Below, piece by piece: positions 7,162-14,581 of a DNA stretch of 18,334 nucleotides. Source of the stretch: CAYUJH01 sp964394585. Lineage in GTDB: Bacteria; Bacteroidota; Bacteroidia; Cytophagales; Flammeovirgaceae. The notes under the pieces were generated by a model. It was not told the origin of the DNA. It saw nothing but the letters and a program-made list of their open reading frames with translations, and did no database searches. Made by a program: the position numbers and the translations under genes. The stretch lies in assembly GCA_964394585.1 (NCBI GenBank), contig CAYMYI010000090.1, positions 1 to 18,334 on the forward strand. The letters are read 5' to 3'. The first letter of the stretch is position 1, and every line of letters starts with the position of its first letter.

Positions 7162-7404
7162 TTATTCTGTAAACCATTGTTCTTCCATCCGCACAAAATG
7201 TTCCAGAGCAACTTCAGCAAGTTGTTCGGGAGGCACACCTCTGCGCTGTGCCATGCGGGCAAACCTCTGCCAAACCGCCTGCCGTAATTCTACATTGGTA
7301 TGGCGCTGCACCGAAGCGGAATCTTCGCCTCCTACGGCTTGCTGTATGTTTTGCTGTAAAGCCTGCTGAAAGGCTGTAATTTGTTTTTTTTCTTTCTTAG
7401 CCAT
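7162..7404 (-). CDS. Small ribbon-helix-helix-like partner of ParA
   Basis: 80-residue protein whose start codon overlaps the end of the ParA gene by 8 bases. The N-terminus is basic and glutamine-rich (MAKKEKKQITAFQQALQQNI, 1-20), a likely flexible tail. The C-terminal half reads as a ribbon-helix-helix fold: a strand around 34-41 (RHTNVELR), helix A at 42-55, a turn at GVPPE (56-60) and helix B at 61-73. Small proteins of this layout act as centromere-binding partners in type Ib partition systems (ParG, Omega-like), so this is probably the DNA-binding or cargo-binding mate of the ParA; no homology could be tested. The frame is open upstream to 7473 inside parA, but the ATG at 7404 gives the natural protein. 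By eye it is richer in G+C than its neighbours. Confidence 0.72.
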   Translation of the reverse strand: MAKKEKKQITAFQQALQQNIQQAVGGEDSASVQRHTNVELRQAVWQRFARMAQRRGVPPEQLAEVALEHFVRMEEQWFTE

Positions 7405-8155
7405 ATTTCTCGGAAAGTTCTTGTGCAAGTGTGCGATAATCCTCCGCTCCGCGACTTTCTGGCTCATATTCAAAAACCGACTGGCAAAACGCAGAAGACT
7501 CCATCAAAGCAATATCTTGCCGAATGTAGGTACTAAACAACTTGTCTTTCATGGCGGGGTCCGCCTGAATACTCGTAATAATTGCCTGCCCAAATTTTAT
7601 CCGAGGTGAATATTTTACAAATAAAATCCCGGCAAGTTCCAACGCCGGATTCATTCGCGAGCGCACCTTATCGGCAGTAAATGTTATTTTGTTAAGCCCA
7701 ATATAAGCAAAGTTCTCGGTTTGCATAGGTACTAAGTAATAATCGGCAGCTACTAAAGAGTTAATGGCAAACGTACCCAAGCTCGGTGCGCAATCGATAA
7801 AAATATAATCGTATTGGCTGCGGATCGCATCGAGTTTTTCTTTGAGCAGATATTCCCTTCCAGGCTCATTGTTTACTTGAAACTCGTAATCGGCTAACTT
7901 GCCAGAAGCCGGCAACAAATCAACCTGAGAAGTATGTACTACTGCCTGCTCAACAGTCGATTGATCGAGAAGCACACTTCCTATATGGTGTTCCTTATTG
8001 TTAATACCCAGTGCAGTACTCAAATTACATTGACTATCAAAATCGATAAGTAACACACGCTTTTTCAACTGTGCCAACGCTGCCCCTAAATTCAAAGCAG
8101 TAGTGGTTTTACCAGTCCCTCCTTTGTTGTTGATAATGGAAAAGATTTTCGCCAT
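7397..8155 (-). CDS. ParA-family (Soj/MinD superfamily) ATPase
   Basis: 252-residue Walker-type partition ATPase. The deviant Walker A is KGGTGKTT (11-18, signature Lys11), the switch-like motif is LLIDFDSQCNLST (from 35; Asp38 and Asp40), and Walker B is YIFIDCAPSLG (Asp121). There is no N-terminal DNA-binding extension, so it is of the short Soj/type Ib kind that binds DNA nonspecifically as an ATP dimer and positions DNA or protein cargo. The next gene, overlapping by 8 bases, encodes a small ribbon-helix-helix-like protein rather than a ParB, so this is not the standard chromosomal parAB pair. It could be a domesticated plasmid partition system or one that positions a protein complex. No parS-like repeats were recognised nearby. 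Confidence 0.92.
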   Translation of the reverse strand: MAKIFSIINNKGGTGKTTTALNLGAALAQLKKRVLLIDFDSQCNLSTALGINNKEHHIGSVLLDQSTVEQAVVHTSQVDLLPASGKLADYEFQVNNEPGREYLLKEKLDAIRSQYDYIFIDCAPSLGTFAINSLVAADYYLVPMQTENFAYIGLNKITFTADKVRSRMNPALELAGILFVKYSPRIKFGQAIITSIQADPAMKDKLFSTYIRQDIALMESSAFCQSVFEYEPESRGAEDYRTLAQELSEKYG

Positions 8156-8221
8156 AAATAGTTAGAATAAATTCGTGATGAGTTCAGCCAAGCCACTTAG
8201 CTTGATGTTTTGTTTACTTCG

Positions 8222-8250
8222 CTAAAATACAAAACGAATGATAGCCCAAA
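8222..8250 (-). promoter_or_regulatory. Possible promoter of the ParA operon
   Basis: On the minus strand TTTG (8247-8250) is followed after 17 bases by TATTTTAG (8222-8229), one mismatch from TAnnTTTG. The leader to the ATG at 8155 would be about 60 bases. The spacing is at the short end of the range, so this is tentative, but the terminator at 8267-8293 means a promoter must lie between the two. Confidence 0.3.
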
Positions 8251-8266
8251 GTACTATGCGAAAATC

Positions 8267-8293
8267 AAAAAAATCCCGCTATGTTGAAGCGAG
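8267..8293 (-). terminator. Intrinsic terminator after the HNH-AP2 gene
   Basis: On the minus strand CTCGCT pairs with AGCGGG (one G-U pair) around a 7-base loop, followed by A and seven T. It begins 13 bases after the stop codon of the HNH-AP2 gene and separates it from the ParA operon. Confidence 0.6.
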
Positions 8294-8306
8294 CGCGTAG
8301 GAAACT

Positions 8307-8801
8307 TTAATCGAATGCATTCGGGAAGTTTAGGCTTCGAGTTACCCCAAACCGCTTGAACGACTCGGCATCGTAAGCTCGAGCGGCTTTTTCTGCCGTT
8401 TCGAACACTCCTAAATAGATGCGTTTACCTTGGTCGTACAGTACAGCTCGGTATTTATTTCCATCTTTTGATACGCCTCGCATACGTTCGTGTGCAGTTT
8501 GTTGCCTTCTTAACTCGCCCATCGTCATCCATTCTAAATTTTCAATGCGACAATCGAGCTTATCAGCATTTTTCATAGAAACAAATAGTTTTTTGGGAAT
8601 TTGGGGTTTAAGCACAAACTGTTCGGCTAATATTTTATGCATATACAATGTTTGTATTTGCCCAAAACGAGTAAACTGCAATACGGCATATCCTGCAGAG
8701 TGCAAACGCCACCCTTTGTCTAAATAGTTGCGCTTGAGGTAGCTGAAGCCTTTACGGCATAGTTTTACTTTCGCTTCAGCATTGTTCAGTAAAAGATACA
8801 T
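8307..8801 (-). CDS. HNH-like plus AP2-domain DNA-binding protein, probably nuclease-dead
   Basis: 164-residue protein with the architecture of HNH homing endonucleases carrying an AP2 DNA-binding domain. The N-terminal half (about 30-93) aligns with the HNH_3-type pattern: YAVLQF, then MHKILAEQFV (H55), then IENLEWMT (N88). The central His of the family's usual N-H-x-D-G motif is absent; the equivalent stretch reads VSMKNADKLD (74-83). Residues 108-160 form an AP2 domain with RGVSKDGNKYRA, YLGVFETAEKAARAYD and LNFP. The likely reading is a former homing endonuclease that keeps DNA binding and may act as a regulator; this is inference. It is monocistronic, ending in its own terminator, with the ParA genes downstream. 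The target site is unknown. Confidence 0.82.
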   Translation of the reverse strand: MYLLLNNAEAKVKLCRKGFSYLKRNYLDKGWRLHSAGYAVLQFTRFGQIQTLYMHKILAEQFVLKPQIPKKLFVSMKNADKLDCRIENLEWMTMGELRRQQTAHERMRGVSKDGNKYRAVLYDQGKRIYLGVFETAEKAARAYDAESFKRFGVTRSLNFPNAFD

Positions 8802-9101
8802 CTCTAAAAAAAGTATATAGCTAAAAAAATAGATGCTATGGTGGTAATAACAGGCAACTCAGGCGAATTGCTGTGCTAATTTCTACATAAAAGCAATAAA
8901 ATGTTGGTTTTTAAATGAAATACAATAGCTGAATAAAAAGGTGTAATAATCTACAAAAAACAGAAAACGAGCGGTGAATTTGTTAAGGTTTATTTGTTTT
9001 TATTTAGTTTTTCAGCCCAAAAATGGGCACTCTTATAACTAGCTTTAATTGTGTACTTTTGAAGTTTAAACCTTCATTTCAATCTCTTGATATATAATTA
9101 T
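8802..9101. other. Divergent 300-bp intergenic region
   Basis: AT-rich spacer between the HNH-AP2 gene (minus) and pdxA (plus). It contains the pdxA -7 element at 9054-9061 and a small hairpin at 9015-9028 (GCCCA, AAAA, TGGGC) just upstream of it that could be an operator. No RNA gene or ORF worth calling was seen. Confidence 0.6.
9054..9061 (+). promoter_or_regulatory. Candidate -7 promoter element for pdxA
   Basis: TACTTTTG matches the Bacteroidota -7 consensus TAnnTTTG exactly and lies 40 bases before the pdxA ATG. No TTTG is visible at the expected -33 distance. Confidence 0.45.
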
Positions 9102-10163
9102 ATGAGCCATACTAAAAACGAAGCCGAACCAAGTAAACCTAAAATAGGAATCACCTTAGGCGACTTTAACGGAATAGGCCCCGAAATTATCATCAAAGTA
9201 CTTCAAGATAAACGCATTACCTCTTTATGTACCCCTATTGTTTATGGTTCGGGGAAAATCCTTACTCGTTATAAACGGATACTTAATATTGAGCAGTTTA
9301 ACTACCATCAGTTTAACGAAAATAGCTATTTGAACGAGAAAAAAGTAAATGTGGTGAATTGTTGGCAAGATCAAATGAATATCGAGCCGGGGCAAGTTAC
9401 TGAAGAAGCGGGGCTAGCTGCTTTCCTTGCCTTACAAAAATCTACCGATGACTTAAAAAACGAGCTAATTGATGCAGTGGTAACCTGCCCAATCAATAAA
9501 GCCAATGTGAAACGAAAAGAATTTCCTTTTGCCGGGCATACTGAATATTACGCTAAGGAGTTTGGAGCAGAAGAAAATGTGATGATGCTCTGTAGTGAAA
9601 CGTTGAAAGTGGGACTTGTAACGGTGCACGTTCCTTTGGCTGCCGTTGCCCCCCTCATTTCCAGAGAGCGTATCATCAGTAAAGCCAATACGTTAATCAA
9701 ATCGCTTAAGTACGATTTTGGAATTACCAAACCCAAAGTAGCCGTATTGGGGCTAAACCCCCATGCCGGCGAAGATGGCTTATTGGGGGAAGAAGACAAA
9801 AACATTATAGCACCTACTGTTTCTGAATTATATAAAAAAGGAAATCTGATTTATGGACCCTATCCTGCTGATGGCTTCTTTGGGATGCTCATGTATCAGA
9901 AGTTCGACGCCGTACTTGCTATGTACCACGATCAAGGGCTGATTCCCTTCAAAACTTTGGCATTTGATGAAGGGGTGAATTTTACAGCCGGTTTGAGCAT
10001 AGTACGCACCTCGCCTGACCACGGCACGGCTTACAATATCGCAGGGAAGGGGATTGCCAACGAACGTTCGCTTCGCGAAGCAATTTTTCTTGCTATCGAT
10101 GTGGTAAAAAACCGACGTAATAAGGTTGAAAATCAACTAAGAGTCAATAAAAAATTGAAATAA
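9102..10163 (+). CDS. pdxA: 4-hydroxythreonine-4-phosphate dehydrogenase (PdxA)
   Basis: 353-residue cytoplasmic enzyme of the DXP-dependent pyridoxal 5'-phosphate pathway. It oxidises 4-phosphohydroxy-L-threonine with NAD; the product decarboxylates and condenses with deoxyxylulose phosphate by PdxJ. The three conserved metal-binding His are present: H146 in GHTEYY, H221 in LNPHAGEDG and H276 in MYHDQGLIPFK. The C-terminal RTSPDHGTAYNIAGKG motif is intact and the N-terminus shows GITLGDFNGIGPEI. The ATG at 9102 is chosen over an in-frame TTG at 9087. It lies 6 bases before a START-domain gene, implying cotranscription. Length is slightly above the common 330 residues. Confidence 0.96.
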   Translation: MSHTKNEAEPSKPKIGITLGDFNGIGPEIIIKVLQDKRITSLCTPIVYGSGKILTRYKRILNIEQFNYHQFNENSYLNEKKVNVVNCWQDQMNIEPGQVTEEAGLAAFLALQKSTDDLKNELIDAVVTCPINKANVKRKEFPFAGHTEYYAKEFGAEENVMMLCSETLKVGLVTVHVPLAAVAPLISRERIISKANTLIKSLKYDFGITKPKVAVLGLNPHAGEDGLLGEEDKNIIAPTVSELYKKGNLIYGPYPADGFFGMLMYQKFDAVLAMYHDQGLIPFKTLAFDEGVNFTAGLSIVRTSPDHGTAYNIAGKGIANERSLREAIFLAIDVVKNRRNKVENQLRVNKKLK

Positions 10164-10169
10164 GATTGT

Positions 10170-10811
10170 ATGCAACGGTTATTCCGTCCACTCATAAGTG
10201 CCCTACAAGTACTAACCGGAATTTGCTTAGCTATACCACATTCTGGTTGGACACAGCATACGGCTTGGGAACTCAATAAAGAAAAAGATGGAGTTGTAAT
10301 TCGGACTCGCGAGCGTGCTGAAGAGCATACAAAGGAGTTCCAAGCCGAGATGACTGTTCCGACTTCAGTAAACAAACTGGTTACCCTTATACAAACCGAC
10401 TCGCTCGGCATACGATGGATTAACCGAGCTGAGCAATTCAAAACGTTGAAAATCGTAAACGATTCGGCGTGGTACTCGTACACGGAAATATCTATCCCTT
10501 GGCCGTTTCTCAATAAAGATCTTATCACGTATAATCAATTATTCCGGAAACCCGATGGGAGTATCGCCATCAGTATGGTGAGCCACCCTACTTATATTCC
10601 GGAAAAAAAAGGATTATCGCGGCTACAACATTCGGAAGGGTGGTGGTACTTTACTCCCTCTGCAAACGGTGATACACGGGTTACCTACGAAGTATTTGCT
10701 AAATCTTCAGGCGGATTACCTGAGTGGATTGTTACTCCCATCATCATCCATGGTTTGTATGTAACGTTGCGCGATTTACGGAGTGTTGTTCAACAGGTTC
10801 AAGAAGAATAA
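10170..10811 (+). CDS. Secreted START-domain (lipid-transfer-like) protein
   Basis: 213-residue protein with an N-terminal signal peptide (hydrophobic 8-22, probable cleavage near residues 28-29 after GWTQ). The mature part fits a START/Bet v1-like fold: WELNKEKDGVVIRTRE near the N-terminus, a central WYSYTEISIPWPFLNKDLITY, a tryptophan-rich HSEGWWYFTPS, and a long C-terminal helix (TPIIIHGLYVTLRDLRSVVQ). Such domains bind hydrophobic ligands in a deep pocket; the bacterial exported members have no assigned ligand. It follows pdxA by 6 bases, an operon association with no obvious metabolic logic. Confidence 0.82.
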   Translation: MQRLFRPLISALQVLTGICLAIPHSGWTQHTAWELNKEKDGVVIRTRERAEEHTKEFQAEMTVPTSVNKLVTLIQTDSLGIRWINRAEQFKTLKIVNDSAWYSYTEISIPWPFLNKDLITYNQLFRKPDGSIAISMVSHPTYIPEKKGLSRLQHSEGWWYFTPSANGDTRVTYEVFAKSSGGLPEWIVTPIIIHGLYVTLRDLRSVVQQVQEE

Positions 10812-10861
10812 CTCGAATCGAAGTGTTGTGCTAGGGCTATTACAAAATTGTATCTTGCAGT

Positions 10862-11632
10862 ATGATACTCGTAATTGATATTGGAAACACAAACCTAGTA
10901 TTTGGCTATTGGGACAGACGAAAGTGGAAAGCCGTTTGGCGCGAAGAAACTTCGGTAGAACGCCCTACGATGGACTATGCCCGCTCCTTTCGCATGCAAT
11001 TACTTGAGCATAACTTACGCTTTGCCGATATCGAACATGTGGCAATCGGGAGCGTAGTACCTCCCCTCACCGAGCCTATCTCTCAAATGGTATTGCAAAC
11101 TCTTGAACTAACGCCAATCGTGATGAAGCCATCGCTATACGGACAGCTGCCGATACGGGTTCATAATACTGCTGAAATTGGCGCCGATTTGGTAGCGAAT
11201 GCACTCGCTGCATACCAACGCTACCAACAAGCTGTACTTATCGTAGATTTCGGAACCGCACTCACATTCACTACTGTGGCAAGTTCGGGCAGTATCCAAG
11301 GAGTTGCCATTGCACCAGGGCTTAAAACCGCGATGCGCTCTCTTGCAGGCAATACCGCCCAACTCCCTGAAGTTCCACTTAGCGTTCCTGCTTCTGTTTT
11401 AGGGAAAGATACGGCGCACGCCATGCAAGCCGGTATTTTAAGTGGATATATTGGCTTGGTAACGCACCTTATTGAACAGGTAAAAAACGAACTTAACGAA
11501 CCGTTGAAAGTAATCGCCACCGGAGGACTTTCCGGGATTCTAACTCCATTGCACCCGCTTTTTGATGCACTTGACCCCTTACTCACAATCGAAGGGCTGA
11601 GATTGGCAGTACTTGCTCATGCAAATCTATAG
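10862..11632 (+). CDS. coaX: Type III pantothenate kinase (CoaX)
   Basis: 256-residue cytoplasmic enzyme catalysing the first step of coenzyme A synthesis, ATP-dependent phosphorylation of pantothenate. It belongs to the ASKHA superfamily and is insensitive to CoA feedback. Visible motifs are DIGNTN at residues 6-11 (phosphate loop), EIGAD ending at D109 (catalytic Asp region), DFGTALTFT from 129, APGLKTAMRSLAGNTAQLP, and TGGLSG near 220. In many family members GAD is followed by Arg (GADR); here it is Leu110. The start lies 50 bases after the START gene, so it may share that transcript. Gene identity is clear. Confidence 0.95.
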   Translation: MILVIDIGNTNLVFGYWDRRKWKAVWREETSVERPTMDYARSFRMQLLEHNLRFADIEHVAIGSVVPPLTEPISQMVLQTLELTPIVMKPSLYGQLPIRVHNTAEIGADLVANALAAYQRYQQAVLIVDFGTALTFTTVASSGSIQGVAIAPGLKTAMRSLAGNTAQLPEVPLSVPASVLGKDTAHAMQAGILSGYIGLVTHLIEQVKNELNEPLKVIATGGLSGILTPLHPLFDALDPLLTIEGLRLAVLAHANL

Positions 11633-11787
11633 CTCCGAACTACCCATTGCCTAAAGTTCGAGCTCCGTTGAAGCATAATTATTGATTCTTTCCTGAAAGA
11701 TTCGCACTTCTTTTTATCAAATGCTAGTATAATTTAAAGGAGTTATCGTTATTTCGCAATTGCATTTTCACTTAATTTAATACCGAC

Positions 11788-12291
11788 ATGAATGCAGGGT
11801 ACTCTCAAGAAGAAATCAATAAAGTAATTGAGCAGTGCAAAAAGACTGGGAAGTCGTTTATGTACCGCGAAGTAGACACTGAAAACCGCACCTTTGCCAA
11901 TTTCTTGTTTATCGGCGAGAACGATGGCACTCCTGTGATCTTCGATTCGTTTATTTACACGCTTGAAACTGAGTATTTTTCTACCCTTTACGAAGAAGCT
12001 CAGGAAGAAGTAATACGCCAACACCCTGAATGGGCGAACGCTAATTTTGAAGCCGAAGAAGGAGAACATATCGACTTGTTAGAGGCAATTGCCGATGAAC
12101 TCTCCAAAGACGACCAATACGACATCCAAGAATTTGTAGACGTCGACGAGGATGCTGAGTATGGTATCATGCTCGATATTTGCCTTAATGTTCCGGAAAT
12201 CACCGATGATATCATTGAAAAGTTTGTAAAAGAGTTCAACAGCAATACGCTCGAGCTTGATGAAACTTTTTATTCATTCGATTTAGAATAG
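11788..12291 (+). CDS. Very acidic conserved-type hypothetical protein
   Basis: 167 residues with no recognised domain, signal peptide or membrane segment. By my count about 44 Asp/Glu face 10 Lys/Arg, a strongly acidic cytoplasmic protein. The acidic clusters lie around 87-101 and 120-136. It is real coding sequence because dtd begins 7 bases after its stop and a membrane ceramidase-like gene follows. Such charge could suit binding to a basic or nucleic-acid-binding partner, but this is speculation. The 155-bp spacer before it holds no clear consensus promoter; a TATAAT at about 11729 is not a typical Bacteroidota signal. Confidence 0.75.
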   Translation: MNAGYSQEEINKVIEQCKKTGKSFMYREVDTENRTFANFLFIGENDGTPVIFDSFIYTLETEYFSTLYEEAQEEVIRQHPEWANANFEAEEGEHIDLLEAIADELSKDDQYDIQEFVDVDEDAEYGIMLDICLNVPEITDDIIEKFVKEFNSNTLELDETFYSFDLE

Positions 12292-12298
12292 ACACACC

Positions 12299-12751
12299 AT
12301 GATTGTAGTAGTACAGCGCGTTTATAATGCTTCTGTAACTATTGATGGCACTATTAACGGGCAGATTGGAAACGGTCTGCTCGTACTCTTGGGGATAACA
12401 CATAACGACACCCAAGACGACCTCGATTGGCTCGTAAAAAAAGTGTGTAACCTGCGGATTTTCAGCGACGATGCAGGAAAAATGAATCGTTCGTTGCTCG
12501 ATGTTAAAGGAGAATTACTCTTAGTGAGCCAGTTCACTTTACACGCCAGTACAAAGAAAGGAAATCGGCCTTCGTATACCGAAGCAGCCTCTCCTGAAAT
12601 TGCCATCCCCCTCTACGAACAAGCCATCCAATCATTCAGCAATGCGATGGGAAAACCCATCGAAACCGGAGAGTTTGGGGCAAACATGCAGGTACAATTG
12701 CGCAACGATGGCCCTGTAACCATAATAATCGACTCAAAAAATCGAAAATAG
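12299..12751 (+). CDS. dtd: D-aminoacyl-tRNA deacylase (Dtd)
   Basis: 150-residue homodimeric enzyme that hydrolyses D-aminoacyl-tRNA, and glycine mischarged on tRNA-Ala, so that D-amino acids do not enter protein. Both family motifs are intact: SQFTL at 77-81 and the cross-dimer Gly-cisPro motif GPVT at 138-141. Length and N-terminus (MIVVVQRVYNASVTIDG) match the bacterial family. It lies 7 bases downstream of the acidic hypothetical gene and 19 bases upstream of the ceramidase-family gene, probably one transcript. Confidence 0.96.
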   Translation: MIVVVQRVYNASVTIDGTINGQIGNGLLVLLGITHNDTQDDLDWLVKKVCNLRIFSDDAGKMNRSLLDVKGELLLVSQFTLHASTKKGNRPSYTEAASPEIAIPLYEQAIQSFSNAMGKPIETGEFGANMQVQLRNDGPVTIIIDSKNRK

Positions 12752-12770
12752 CCTCTTATCCTCCCCTCTT

Positions 12771-14120
12771 ATGCTGCCTATTGTTCGTTTAATCGGAAAA
12801 GCAATTCTATACTTTATTATATTGCTCCTCGTATTGGTAGGGCTCCTGATAAACCCAATAGACCGACAGCCATGGCAACACCACGAAGCCTACCTCAACA
12901 CATTTCAAACCATTGAAACACTCGATTTTTCTGTTCAAAGCCCTAAAAATACACTTTTAGAAGTTGGTTGGGCGAAAGTGAACATTACCCCAAAAAATCC
13001 CACTAAGTTAGTAGGATTTAAACCAAGAGGCCCTTACGAAGCAGTCCGCGATTCGTTATTTGTCCGTGTGATGGTATTTCGAAATGGCGCACAGACTGTC
13101 TGCATAGTTAGTTACGATTTACTGTTGCCCCCTCCGATCCTAGCCGACGTCCTCCGTCAAACCGTAGCTGAGCAATTTCCCAATACATTCCTTTATTTTT
13201 CGGCTACGCACACGCATACAGGTTTTGGGGGATGGGATGTACAACCTGCCAGCCGTTTTATCACGGGTAGTTTTAATGAACCCCTATTCAATCAACTCAA
13301 AAAACTAAGCCTTTCTGCCATTGGTAAAGCAATGGACACGATGGCTCCTGCTTCTATAGGGTTTACGAAAATCGACGCTAGCGACTGGATCGAAAACCGC
13401 CTCGACAAAGGAGGAGCTGTAGACGGATGGCTGCGGGTTGTAAAAGTGGAAAAACACAATGGAGAAACCGCCGCATTGGCAAGTTATGGAGCACACGCTA
13501 CAAGCATATCTTCAAAAATTTTACATCTGAGCCGCGATTACCCCGGCGTATTAGTTGATGCGTTAGAGCAACGAACTACCGATTTTGCCATATTTTGCGC
13601 AGGTATGGTAGGAAGCCACCGCCCAGAAAATCACGGTTTACAAGCGTTTACCCTTGCCGACTCATTAGGCAATGTACTGGCTCGCCGAATCCACGAACAC
13701 TTCGGGCAGATTCCTCTCCAACCAAACAACCCTATGGTATACCATCACATCCCTATAGAGCTGCCCAAGCCACAGCTTCGGCTCACGAAACACTTAGCAG
13801 TGCGCCCTTGGTTTTTTGAACGGATGCTTGGCGAGCTAGAAGCAACGCTTACCTACTTCCGCCTTGGGGATATTGTGTTTATAGGAACTCCTTGCGATTT
13901 TTCAGGGGAGTTATCACTCGAAGGAAGATTCGATAAATTTGCTACACAACGCAACCTTCAGTTGCTCATCACAAGTTTCAACGGCGATTATGTGGGCTAC
14001 ATCGTTCCCGACCGCTATTACGACACCAAGCGTAGAGAAGAAGTACGTACCATGCAATGGGTAGGGCCGAATAAAGGGGCGTATTTCACAGCACTCATCC
14101 ATAAACTACTGCTGCAGTAA
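12771..14120 (+). CDS. Membrane-anchored neutral ceramidase-family hydrolase
   Basis: 449-residue protein of the neutral/alkaline non-lysosomal ceramidase N-terminal domain family. A single N-terminal transmembrane segment (about 10-28) anchors it with the enzyme facing the periplasm or outside. Motifs: WAKVNITPKNP at the domain start, SATHTHTG with H147 and H149 (zinc and catalytic His pair in ceramidases), SYGAHATS with H242 (zinc ligand), and SFNGDYVGYIVPDRYYD near 402-417. At the position where ceramidases have a zinc-binding Glu in PGE, this reads PCD (D376). The C-terminal immunoglobulin-like domain of classic ceramidases is missing, as in many short members. Ceramide-type N-acyl lipids occur in Bacteroidota, but the real substrate is unknown. 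Confidence 0.85.
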   Translation: MLPIVRLIGKAILYFIILLLVLVGLLINPIDRQPWQHHEAYLNTFQTIETLDFSVQSPKNTLLEVGWAKVNITPKNPTKLVGFKPRGPYEAVRDSLFVRVMVFRNGAQTVCIVSYDLLLPPPILADVLRQTVAEQFPNTFLYFSATHTHTGFGGWDVQPASRFITGSFNEPLFNQLKKLSLSAIGKAMDTMAPASIGFTKIDASDWIENRLDKGGAVDGWLRVVKVEKHNGETAALASYGAHATSISSKILHLSRDYPGVLVDALEQRTTDFAIFCAGMVGSHRPENHGLQAFTLADSLGNVLARRIHEHFGQIPLQPNNPMVYHHIPIELPKPQLRLTKHLAVRPWFFERMLGELEATLTYFRLGDIVFIGTPCDFSGELSLEGRFDKFATQRNLQLLITSFNGDYVGYIVPDRYYDTKRREEVRTMQWVGPNKGAYFTALIHKLLLQ

Positions 14121-14122
14121 CT

Positions 14123-14152
14123 AAAAAAAGCCCCTTTACAGAATAAAGAGGC
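14123..14152. terminator. Intrinsic terminator between converging genes
   Basis: GCC then CTTTA pairs with TAAAG then GGC with one C/A mismatch, around a five-base loop. On the minus strand it runs into seven T, so it best terminates the small lipoprotein gene. In the plus direction, after the ceramidase-family gene, the T tract is delayed and interrupted. Confidence 0.75.
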
Positions 14153-14177
14153 CTTCAATTATTTTTTCCACTGTGTT

Positions 14178-14405
14178 CTATTCAGGGAACATCTTATTGC
14201 GAATATTTTCAATGCGCTCTAATGTTTCCGGAGTAGGATCAGGATATTGATTCGCCAACTGTTTAGGCTCACCACCACGAACTCCATATACTCGCTCACT
14301 ATCAAGATTTACCCCTTCACTGGGAGCTTCGTTATGTTGCCCAAAACAAGAACTTAACAAAATAACACTTGCCCCTAAGGCTACACGTACTAAAATCTTT
14401 TTCAT
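14178..14405 (-). CDS. Small hypothetical lipoprotein
   Basis: 75-residue protein with a type II signal peptide: basic start MKKILVR, hydrophobic core, and lipobox LSSC with the lipidated Cys at 20. The mature part is only about 56 residues, hydrophilic and proline-containing, with an acidic, probably helical tail (TPETLERIENIRNKMF). No family recognised. It has its own likely promoter (TATCTTTG at 14458-14465) and terminator, so it is an independent single-gene unit. Confidence 0.75.
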   Translation of the reverse strand: MKKILVRVALGASVILLSSCFGQHNEAPSEGVNLDSERVYGVRGGEPKQLANQYPDPTPETLERIENIRNKMFPE

Positions 14406-14457
14406 ATCAAACGAAATTTATATTGATTGAACGTTTTCACTATCATTTAAAACAAAA

Positions 14458-14490
14458 CAAAGATACAAAGCGAGTGGAAAAATAATAAAA
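14458..14490 (-). promoter_or_regulatory. Candidate promoter of the small lipoprotein gene
   Basis: On the minus strand TATCTTTG (14458-14465) matches the -7 consensus TAnnTTTG exactly. A TTTT at 14487-14490, one mismatch from TTTG, lies 21 bases upstream. The leader to the ATG at 14405 would be about 45 bases. Confidence 0.5.
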
Positions 14491-14581
14491 CGAACTTGGT
14501 TTGTATGGCTGGTTTTTAAACATTTTGCGAATATTTAAAGTATTCTTTTAAGGAAACTGTTTAAAAAACTGCTGGACACTC

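Noticed and set aside
8156..8306. A centromere-like repeat array expected beside the ParA genes
   Set aside because: I looked for iterated short repeats in the upstream spacer and downstream of the small gene and saw none clear enough to report.
11631..11664. Bulged inverted repeat just after coaX as a terminator
   Set aside because: The stem overlaps the stop codon, has a 15-base loop and is not followed by a T run, so termination cannot be supported.
11729..11734. TATAAT resembling an E. coli -10 box upstream of the acidic protein gene
   Set aside because: Bacteroidota primary sigma factor recognises TAnnTTTG-type elements and no matching -35 is present; the match is expected by chance in AT-rich spacer.
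12290..12310. ACACCATGATTG shared at the start codons of dtd and hisD (about 16964-16975)
   Set aside because: A 12-base identity that includes the start codon and common early codons; without further copies it is most likely coincidence.
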